The notes below the pieces were generated by a model, which was not told the DNA's origin, searched no databases, and saw nothing but the letters and a program-made list of their open reading frames with translations. The translations under genes were made by a program, and so were the position numbers. This document shows positions 57,703-64,000 of a stretch of 64,000 nucleotides of DNA, piece by piece; position 1 is the first letter of the stretch; every line of letters starts with the position of its first letter. The stretch comes from Hyphomicrobiales bacterium (GTDB lineage: Bacteria > Pseudomonadota > Alphaproteobacteria > Rhizobiales > Xanthobacteraceae). The stretch is taken from positions 1 through 64,000 of the forward strand of contig JACPOA010000026.1 of assembly GCA_016185205.1 (NCBI GenBank), given 5' to 3'.

Positions 57703-59103
57703 ATGGCCTACGACCTCATTGTCATCGGCACCGGCCCCGGCGGCTATGTCTGCGCCATTCGCGCGGCGCAGTTGGGCTTGAAAACCGCGGTGGTGGAAAA
57801 GCGCGCCACTTATGGCGGCACTTGCCTCAACATCGGCTGCATTCCGTCGAAGGCGCTGCTGCACGCATCCGAACTATTTGAAGAAGCCGGCCATAGCTTC
57901 GCCAAGATGGGCATCGGCGTGAGCGCGCCCAAGCTCGATCTGAAAGCGATGATGGCGTTCAAGGACCAGGGCGTCGACGGCAACGTCAAGGGCGTCGAAT
58001 TCCTGCTCAAGAAGAACAAGATCGATGCCTTCCACGGCACCGCGCGCGTGCTCGCGGCCGGCAAGGTCGAGGTCAAGGGCGCCGACGGCAAGACGCAGAC
58101 GCTCGAGGCTAAATCGATCGTGATCGCTACCGGCTCCGATGTCGCCAGGCTCAAAGGCATCGAGATCGACGAGAAGCGCATCGTGTCGTCGACTGGCGCG
58201 CTGTCGTTGCCGGAAGTGCCCAAGCATCTGCTAGTGGTCGGCGCCGGCGTGATCGGGCTGGAGCTCGGCTCGGTCTGGCGGCGGCTCGGCGCGCAGGTGA
58301 CGGTGGTGGAATTCCTCGACGGCGTGCTGCCCGGCATGGACGGCGAGGTGCGCCGCCAGGCGCAACGGCTTTTCGAAAAACAAGGAATGTCGTTCAAGCT
58401 GTCGTCCAAGGTGACCGCGGTCGACACGTCCGGCAAACGGCTGAAGGCGAAGGTCGAACCCGCGAAAGGCGGGGCTGCGGAAACCATCGAGGCCGATGTG
58501 GTGTTGGTCGCCATCGGCCGCGTGCCCTACACCGAGGGTCTCGGTCTCAAGGAAGCCGGCGTGACGCTCGACGAGCGCGGCCGCATCGTGGTCGATCATT
58601 ATTACGCGACCAGCGTGCAGGGCATCTGGGCGATCGGCGACGTGATCGCGGGGCCGATGCTGGCGCATAAAGCCGAAGACGAAGGCGTCGCGCTGGCCGA
58701 GATCCTGGTCGGGCAGGCCGGCCATGTGAACTACGACGCCATTCCGAACGTGGTCTACACCTATCCGGAGATCGCCACCGTCGGCAAAAGCGAAGAGGAA
58801 TTGAAGACCGCGGGCGTCGCCTACAATGTCGGCAAGTTTCCGATGACCGCCAATGGCCGCGCCAAGGTCAACCTGACCACCGACGGCTTCGTGAAAATCC
58901 TCGCCGATGCCAAGACCGACCGCGTGCTCGGCGTTCAGCTCATTTGCGCCGACGCCGGCAACATGATCGCGCAAGCGGCGCTGGCGATGGAATTCGGCGC
59001 CTCGGCCGAGGACATCGCGCGCACCTGCCACGCCCACCCGACGCTGCCCGAGGCGGTCAAGGAAGCGGCCATGGCGGTGGCGAAGCGCGCGATTCATATG
59101 TGA
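57703..59103 (+). CDS. lpd: Dihydrolipoamide dehydrogenase (E3)
   Basis: A 466-residue flavoprotein that reoxidises the lipoyl group of SucB with NAD. FAD motif LIVIGTGPGGYVCAIRAAQ (5-23), redox disulfide Cys41/Cys46 in YGGTCLNIGCIPSKALL, NAD motif LLVVGAGVIGLELGSVWRRL, GIWAIGDVIAGPMLAHKAED and the His-Glu pair in CHAHPTLPEAVKEAA. It closes the 2-oxoglutarate dehydrogenase cluster. Confidence 0.97.
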   Translation: MAYDLIVIGTGPGGYVCAIRAAQLGLKTAVVEKRATYGGTCLNIGCIPSKALLHASELFEEAGHSFAKMGIGVSAPKLDLKAMMAFKDQGVDGNVKGVEFLLKKNKIDAFHGTARVLAAGKVEVKGADGKTQTLEAKSIVIATGSDVARLKGIEIDEKRIVSSTGALSLPEVPKHLLVVGAGVIGLELGSVWRRLGAQVTVVEFLDGVLPGMDGEVRRQAQRLFEKQGMSFKLSSKVTAVDTSGKRLKAKVEPAKGGAAETIEADVVLVAIGRVPYTEGLGLKEAGVTLDERGRIVVDHYYATSVQGIWAIGDVIAGPMLAHKAEDEGVALAEILVGQAGHVNYDAIPNVVYTYPEIATVGKSEEELKTAGVAYNVGKFPMTANGRAKVNLTTDGFVKILADAKTDRVLGVQLICADAGNMIAQAALAMEFGASAEDIARTCHAHPTLPEAVKEAAMAVAKRAIHM

Positions 59104-59110
59104 ACTTGTT

Positions 59111-59136
59111 TATCCCTACCCTTTAGGGGAGGGATA
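59111..59136. other. Hairpin between lpd and the SDR gene
   Basis: TATCCCTACCC (59111-59121), TTTA, GGGGAGGGATA (59126-59136); ten of eleven arm positions pair. It has no T-run. Its right arm makes a false ribosome-binding site in front of an ATG at 59136. Confidence 0.6.
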
Positions 59137-59156
59137 TGAAAAGCGGGGGGTTTTTA

Positions 59157-59924
59157 ATGGCCAAAGGTCACAAAGACAAAGTCGCCGTCGTTACCGGCGC
59201 GGCGAACGGCATCGGGCAGGCGTTTGCGAAACGTTTGGCCGAGGACGGCGTCGATATCGCGGTGGTCGATATCGCCGACGGCAACGAGACGGTGAAGATG
59301 GTGCAGGCCGCCGGCCGCCAGGCGATCTACGTCAAGACCGACGTGTCGTCGGAAGAATCGGTCGCCGCCATGGCCAAACAGGTCAACGCCAAATTCAACC
59401 ACGTCGATATCGTGGTCAATTGCGCCGGCATCTTCCCGCAAAAGGATTTCGCCGAGATGACCTTCACCGACTGGCGCAAGGTGCTGTCGACCAATCTCGA
59501 CAGCACGTTCCTGGTCTCGTCCGCATTCGTCCCCGGCATGCGGGCGCGCAAATGGGGCCGCGTGGTCAACATGGCTTCCAGCACGCTCGGCTCGGTGGTC
59601 ACCGGTTTCGCGCATTACGTGGCGAGCAAGGGCGGCATCGTCGGCTTTACCCGCGCGCTGGCGTCCGACTTGGCCGCCGACGGCATCACCGTCAATGCGA
59701 TCGCGCCGGGGCTGACCCGCTCGCCCGGCACATTGGCGCGCAGCCCCCGCGCCGGCTTTGCCACCATGGACGACGAATTCGCGGCGGTGGCGCAGATGCA
59801 GGCGATCAAGCGGGTGGAGACGCCCGACGATCTGGTCGGCGCGGTGTCGTTCCTGACCAGCGACGATGCCGCCTTCATCACCGGGCAGACGTACAATGTC
59901 GACGGTGGGCGGGTGAGGACGTAG
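59157..59924 (+). CDS. SDR-family NAD(P)-dependent oxidoreductase
   Basis: A 255-residue classical short-chain dehydrogenase. Cofactor motif VAVVTGAANGIGQAFAKRLA, NCAG in VVNCAGIFPQKDF, catalytic Ser in VNMASSTLGSV, and YVASKGG with Tyr and Lys; DGG near the end. Asp in IAVVDIAD after beta-2 suggests NAD preference. FabG-like, but substrate unknown. I chose ATG 59157 because the purine-rich site before 59136 is part of a hairpin; the longer start adds seven residues. Confidence 0.9.
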   Translation: MAKGHKDKVAVVTGAANGIGQAFAKRLAEDGVDIAVVDIADGNETVKMVQAAGRQAIYVKTDVSSEESVAAMAKQVNAKFNHVDIVVNCAGIFPQKDFAEMTFTDWRKVLSTNLDSTFLVSSAFVPGMRARKWGRVVNMASSTLGSVVTGFAHYVASKGGIVGFTRALASDLAADGITVNAIAPGLTRSPGTLARSPRAGFATMDDEFAAVAQMQAIKRVETPDDLVGAVSFLTSDDAAFITGQTYNVDGGRVRT

Positions 59925-59988
59925 TCCGCAGGGCGTGTCCCGGGCGCAGTGCGTCAGCGTGCGCTGCAGAATCGGGACATGCGCCCCG

Positions 59989-60645
59989 TCAGTGCCCGCC
60001 CAGCAGATGCACCTGTGGGAAGAACAGCGCCATCGCCATGAACGCCAGCCCGAGAACGCCAAGCCCGCCCGCGACCCACACCAGCAGGATGATTCCGGTG
60101 ATGACTGCCGCCGAGCACAGCACGATGCCGATCTGCAACGCGGCCGAGGCAAACTCGAAATAGTGATATTTGTTGAGCGCGATATCGCGTTCGTGTTCCA
60201 TCTCCTTGGCGCGCCGTATCAGCTCGACCGTACCTTCGCCCTTGCCGTCTGCCGCCTCCGGCTCGGAGCGGTAGCGCGCCGCCGTCTTGGTCCAGTCGTC
60301 GACCTGCTTGGCGAGCGCGGCCTTGCGTGCCGCATCGCTCGTCGCCGCAAGGTCGATTTTCGCCGACTCGGAGGCGACGATCGTCAGGGTGCGGCGGATG
60401 TTCTTGGCCTGGAAGAAATTCCACAGGTTCGAGGCCTCGATTTGGAAATTGAGCGCCGAGGTCTGCGCGCTCTTGCCCAGCGTCTCGGAAAACGCGAGGC
60501 ACAACGCCAGCACCGAGATCACCAGCGCGATCCGTTTGTTCAGGCTGTCGTGGCCCCCGCCATGGCCGCCGCCGCCCTTGTGGCCCTCCTCGTGCTCGAT
60601 CTGATGCTCGACTTCGTGCTGAACCGCATGAACGCCATGGCTCAT
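59989..60645 (-). CDS. DUF4337 membrane protein
   Basis: A 218-residue protein. A His/Glu/Gly-rich N-terminus (HEVEHQIEHEEGHKGGGGHG) is followed by a helix (IALVISVLALCLAFSETLGK), a charged helical middle part with SNLWNFFQAKNIRRTLTIVA, and two C-terminal helices. This is the DUF4337 pattern, function unknown; the His-rich tail could bind metal. ATG 60645 has GGGAG upstream. Confidence 0.88.
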   Translation of the reverse strand: MSHGVHAVQHEVEHQIEHEEGHKGGGGHGGGHDSLNKRIALVISVLALCLAFSETLGKSAQTSALNFQIEASNLWNFFQAKNIRRTLTIVASESAKIDLAATSDAARKAALAKQVDDWTKTAARYRSEPEAADGKGEGTVELIRRAKEMEHERDIALNKYHYFEFASAALQIGIVLCSAAVITGIILLVWVAGGLGVLGLAFMAMALFFPQVHLLGGH

Positions 60646-60735
60646 GTCGCTCTCCCAGGCTTTATGAATCGCGACGTGACGATGAGGCCAACAGGTGGCA
60701 CGCCGCAAGGGGAATTCGACGTTGCCGCCGAAATG

Positions 60736-61668
60736 TCACGCGCGCGGATGCGCACTGGCATAAACTTCGAGTAAACGCTCGCTATCGACCGCGGTGTAGA
60801 TCTGCGTGGTCGACAGCGAGGCATGCCCGAGCAGTTCCTGGATCGCGCGCAGATCGCCGCCGCGCGCCAGCAGGTGGGTGGCGAACGAGTGCCGCAGCGC
60901 ATGCGGCGTCGCGCTGTCCGGCAGTCCCAGGGCGCCGCGCAGGCGCGCCATCGCCAGTTGCACGACGCGGGCGGTGAGCGGGCCGCCGCGCGCGCCGATG
61001 AACAGCGGGCCGTCCGCCGGCAATTCGGACGGGCAGAGTGCGACATAGTCGGCGATCAGCCGGAGGACCTGCGGCAGCAACGGAACCATGCGGGTCTTGT
61101 TGCCCTTGCCGGTGACGGTCAGCGAATCGCCGGTCGGCAAATCCTTGCGCTTGAGGCTGAGCGCTTCGGCGATGCGCAGGCCGCAGCCGTACAGCAGGCC
61201 GAGCACGGCGGCGTCGCGCGCGATGATCCAAGGCTCGCGCGCCTCGCCCGCGCGCAGATCGATGTCGGCGATGCGCTTGGCGGTCGCGATCGACAACGGC
61301 TTCGGCAGAGTGCGCGGCAGCTTGGGCGTGCGCACGGCGGCGAGCGCGCCGACCTTGCCCTTGCCATTGCGCTCCAGGAAACGGGCGAACGAGCGCGCGC
61401 CTGCCAGCACGCGCATCAGCGTGCGATTGCCGGCGCCTTGCGCGCGCCGTGCCGCCATGAAGGCGCGCACATCGGCCGGCGCGAGCTTGGCCAAGGCTTT
61501 GAGCGATGGCGCCCCGCCCAGATGCTCAGTCAGGAAATCGAGAAACTGGCCGACGTCGCGCGCATAGGCTTCCAAGGTCTTGGGCGACATGCGCCGCTCG
61601 GCGCCGAGATAGCCGAGCCAGCGGGCGATTTCCGCGCTGACGTCGGGGCTGGCTGCGAGGTGCGTCAT
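60736..61668 (-). CDS. xerC: Tyrosine recombinase XerC
   Basis: A 310-residue site-specific recombinase that resolves chromosome dimers at dif with XerD. N-terminal SAM-like core-binding domain (about 10-105). Catalytic residues: Arg165 (GCGLRIAEAL), Lys188 (TVTGKGNKTRMVPL), His256 and Arg259 (PHALRHSFATHLL), His282 (LLGHASLSTT) and nucleophile Tyr291 (QIYTAVD). It is divergent from priA, a common rhizobial arrangement. Confidence 0.93.
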   Translation of the reverse strand: MTHLAASPDVSAEIARWLGYLGAERRMSPKTLEAYARDVGQFLDFLTEHLGGAPSLKALAKLAPADVRAFMAARRAQGAGNRTLMRVLAGARSFARFLERNGKGKVGALAAVRTPKLPRTLPKPLSIATAKRIADIDLRAGEAREPWIIARDAAVLGLLYGCGLRIAEALSLKRKDLPTGDSLTVTGKGNKTRMVPLLPQVLRLIADYVALCPSELPADGPLFIGARGGPLTARVVQLAMARLRGALGLPDSATPHALRHSFATHLLARGGDLRAIQELLGHASLSTTQIYTAVDSERLLEVYASAHPRA

Positions 61669-61737
61669 GGCGGGCCAAGAGTGGCAGGCGTTCCTTCACC
61701 CTTTCTTAAGGGCGTGGAATCGGCCAGACCTACACAT

Positions 61738-63915
61738 ATGACAGCGCGCATTGTCGACGTCCTGGTGCCGGTGGCGCTCGACCAGACCTATTCCTATCGG
61801 GTGCCGGCGGGCCTTGCGCTCGCGCCGGGCGACGTGGTGAGCGTGCCGCTGGGCGCGCGCGGCGACACCATGGGCGTGGTCTGGGCCGAGAACGCCAATC
61901 CCGATCCGCGCCTGCACAATCGCATGAAGGACGTGAGCGCCAAGCTCGACGTGCCGCCGCTGAAAGCCGAGCTGCGCCAGTTCATCGACTGGATGGCCGG
62001 CTACACGCTGGCGGCGCGCGGCACGGTGCTGCGCATGGCGCTGCGCATGGGCGAGCATCTCGGCCCCGGGCGCGAGCGCGTCGGCGTGCGGCTCGCCGGT
62101 CCGCCTCCGCAGCGCATGACGCCGGCGCGATTGCGCGCCTTGCAGCTATTCTCCGACGGGATGCTGCGCTCTAAAGCCGAGGCCGCGCAGGAAGCCGGCG
62201 TCAGCGCCGGCGTCATCGACGGACTGATCGACGAGGGCACGCTGGAAACCGTGGTGCTGCCGCCGGAGAAGGTGGCGCAGCCGCCCGATCCTGATTTTCG
62301 CAAGCCGGATTTCGTGCTGACGCAACTGGCCGCCGCCGACGCGCTGCGCACCACCGTCGCGCAGGGCGGCTACACCGTCACGCTGCTCGACGGCGTCACC
62401 GGCTCCGGCAAGACCGCGGTCTATTTCGAGGGCGTCGCCGAAAACATCCGGCGCCAGCGGCAGTCGCTGATCCTGATGCCGGAAATCGCGCTCACCGCGC
62501 AATTCCTCGATCGCTTCGTCGAGCGCTTCGGTACGCGGCCGGCCGAATGGCATTCGCAACTGACGCCACGTATGCGCGCGCGCACCTGGGCGGCGGTGGC
62601 GGCCAACGAAGTGCAGGTGGTGGTGGGCGCGCGCTCGGCGCTGTTCCTGCCCTATGCCGATCTCGGGCTGATCATCGTCGATGAAGAGCACGACCCCGCC
62701 TACAAGCAGGAGGACGGCGCGCATTACCACGCCCGCGACATGGCGGTGGTGCGCGGCCGGGCGGCGAAGATTCCGGTGGTGCTGGCCTCGGCGACGCCGT
62801 CGGTCGAATCGGAGGTCAACGCCCGGCGCGGCCGCTACAAGCGCATCCATCTGCCGGAACGCTTCGGCGGCCAGATGATGCCCTCGATCGAGGCCATCGA
62901 CATGCGGCGCGAAGGCCCGCCGCGCGGCCGTTTCATCTCGCCGCGGCTGGCCGAAGCGGTGCAGATCGCGCTCGAGCGCAAAGAGCAGGCGCTCTTGTTC
63001 CTCAACCGCCGCGGCTACGCGCCGCTCACGCTCTGCCGCGCTTGCGGCTTCCGCCTGCAATGCCCGAACTGCGATGCCTGGCTGGTCGATCACCGCTTCA
63101 AGCGCCGGCTGGTCTGCCACCATTGCGGCTTCAACATGCCGCCGCCGGCGCAATGTCCGAATTGCCACGCCAGCGAAAGCTTCGCCGCCGTTGGCCCCGG
63201 CGTCGAGCGGCTGGAGCAGGAGGCGGCCGAGCTGTTCGCGGGCGCGCGCATTCTGGTGCTGTCGAGCGACTTGGTGGAATCAATCGAGCGGTTGCGCTCG
63301 GAGCTCGACGACGTGGCGCAGGGCCGTTTCGACATCGTGGTCGGCACGCAGCTGGTGGCCAAGGGCCATCATTTCCCCAAGCTCAATCTGGTCGGCATCG
63401 TCGACGCCGACTTGGGCCTCGGCAACGGCGATCCGCGCGCGGCCGAGCGCACGTTCCAGCTCTTGCATCAGGTGGTCGGGCGTGCGGGGCGCGAGGAGGG
63501 GCAGGGCGTCGGTCTGTTGCAGACGCACCAGCCCGAGCATCCGGTGATGAAGGCGCTGATCTCGGGCGACCGCGGGGCGTTCTATTCGAGCGAGATCGCG
63601 CTGCGCGAGGCGACCTCCTATCCGCCGTTCGGGCGGCTGGCCGGCATGGTGATATCGGCCGACGACCGCCATGTGGCGGAAGCTTACGGCCGCGCGCTGG
63701 TGGCCTGTGCGCCGAAGGACGATGCGGTGCGCGTGCTGGGCCCGGCGGAAGCGCCGATCGCGGTGGTGCGCGGACGCCATCGCTTCCGGCTGCTGGTGAA
63801 ATCGCCGCGCGCTTTCGATCTGTCGGGCTATTTGCGCGAATGGCTGGCCGCCACGCCGAAGACCAAGGGCAGCTTGAAGCTCGACGTCGACGTCGATCCG
63901 CAGAGCTTCTTTTAA
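61738..63915 (+). CDS. priA: Primosomal protein N' (replication-restart helicase PriA)
   Basis: A 725-residue superfamily-2 helicase that reloads the replisome at stalled forks. The 3'-DNA-binding domain starts IVDVLVPVALDQTYSYRVPA. Walker A is GVTGSGKTAVYFEG (about 219-232), DExH box VDEEHDPAYKQEDG (about 315), and eight zinc cysteines lie in LCRACGFRLQCPNCDAW and CHHCGFN...CPNCHAS (about 433-478). GTQLVAKGHHFPKLNLV is helicase motif V. ATG 61738 was chosen; the very long frame upstream is antisense to xerC. Confidence 0.96.
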   Translation: MTARIVDVLVPVALDQTYSYRVPAGLALAPGDVVSVPLGARGDTMGVVWAENANPDPRLHNRMKDVSAKLDVPPLKAELRQFIDWMAGYTLAARGTVLRMALRMGEHLGPGRERVGVRLAGPPPQRMTPARLRALQLFSDGMLRSKAEAAQEAGVSAGVIDGLIDEGTLETVVLPPEKVAQPPDPDFRKPDFVLTQLAAADALRTTVAQGGYTVTLLDGVTGSGKTAVYFEGVAENIRRQRQSLILMPEIALTAQFLDRFVERFGTRPAEWHSQLTPRMRARTWAAVAANEVQVVVGARSALFLPYADLGLIIVDEEHDPAYKQEDGAHYHARDMAVVRGRAAKIPVVLASATPSVESEVNARRGRYKRIHLPERFGGQMMPSIEAIDMRREGPPRGRFISPRLAEAVQIALERKEQALLFLNRRGYAPLTLCRACGFRLQCPNCDAWLVDHRFKRRLVCHHCGFNMPPPAQCPNCHASESFAAVGPGVERLEQEAAELFAGARILVLSSDLVESIERLRSELDDVAQGRFDIVVGTQLVAKGHHFPKLNLVGIVDADLGLGNGDPRAAERTFQLLHQVVGRAGREEGQGVGLLQTHQPEHPVMKALISGDRGAFYSSEIALREATSYPPFGRLAGMVISADDRHVAEAYGRALVACAPKDDAVRVLGPAEAPIAVVRGRHRFRLLVKSPRAFDLSGYLREWLAATPKTKGSLKLDVDVDPQSFF

Positions 63916-63919
63916 AGAC

Positions 63920-64000
63920 TTACTCCGGCATTTCCGTGTGCTTCACGTTAGGTTGCAGCAGCACGCAGGCGGCGGCGGCAAAAATCATCGCGAAGCCAAT
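63920..64000 (-). CDS. C-terminal end of a probable membrane transport protein (partial)
   Basis: A minus-strand frame enters from the window edge and stops at 63920-63922. The 26 visible residues (GFAMIFAAAACVLLQPNVKH and a short charged end) look like the last membrane helix of a transporter, possibly of the major facilitator type. It converges on priA with four bases between the stops. Too short for a firm call. Confidence 0.4.
   Translation of the reverse strand: MGFAMIFAAAACVLLQPNVKHTEMPE

Noticed and set aside
60823-61737. The 305-codon upstream extension of the priA frame
   Set aside because: It is antisense to xerC, whose catalytic residues are complete; PriA starts normally at 61738.

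Overview
The window (64 kb, high GC) reads as chromosomal DNA of an alphaproteobacterium of the order Hyphomicrobiales (Rhizobiales), close to the Bradyrhizobiaceae/Xanthobacteraceae. The reasons are gene order (ffh-rpsP-rimM-trmD-rplS next to leuC/leuD; ccmABCDG next to acnA; mdh-sucCD-sucA-sucB-lpd), rhizobial-type proteins (DUF2794, DUF1223, CcmD, FtsY of about 310 residues, Ffh with a long Pro/Gly tail) and many short palindromic intergenic repeats of the GTCAT...ATGAC type. I saw no rRNA, tRNA, CRISPR array, prophage or insertion sequence. The species is not determined.

Layout. 1-3.3 kb: end of a LysR regulator, a MaoC-type (mesaconyl-CoA) hydratase, then an exported Met-rich MXKDX repeat protein followed by a membrane cytochrome b and a Tat-exported molybdopterin oxidoreductase. 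The last three resemble the MrpX-YedZ1-YedY1 hypochlorite-scavenging set. 3.3-5.7 kb: a VapC/Phd-type toxin-antitoxin pair, leuB and a small exported protein. 5.7-7.7 kb: a SorA-like sulfite oxidase with two dyads upstream and what looks like a broken cytochrome c subunit downstream. 7.7-12.2 kb: asd, a beta-carbonic anhydrase and a polytopic membrane protein. 12.2-19.4 kb: an accessory catabolic region with a CoA-ester lyase, an aryl-acid ligase, an Old Yellow Enzyme-like protein with an added fibronectin-III-like domain, and three solute-binding proteins of three transporter classes but no permease. 19.4-27.1 kb: leuD, leuC and the ribosome/SRP operon, with small exported proteins between.

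27.4-36.9 kb: envelope proteins, dapF-mtaB, an FMN-binding protein, an RluA pseudouridine synthase, ftsY, a YciB-type protein, and the ccmABCDG cytochrome c maturation operon on the minus strand. 37-48.3 kb: acnA, a DUF1223 protein, a possible minus-strand small RNA ending in a strong terminator, DUF2794, two GNAT acetyltransferases, a Bax inhibitor-1 protein, the ybbA/ybbP transporter divergent from tesA, and thpR. 48.6-59.1 kb: zapE, then mdh-sucC-sucD-sucA-sucB-lpd, the lower TCA cycle, with palindromic repeats at several gene junctions and one palindromic element inserted in frame inside sucA. 59.1-64 kb: an SDR oxidoreductase, DUF4337, xerC, priA and the end of a membrane protein.

Functionally most of the window is core metabolism (leucine, lysine/threonine, TCA cycle) plus translation and protein targeting. 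The accessory interest lies in 1.5-7.7 kb (periplasmic molybdenum redox enzymes) and 12.2-19.4 kb (uptake and CoA activation of an organic, probably aromatic, acid). Calls rest on reading the sequence and on remembered family features; no database search was run.
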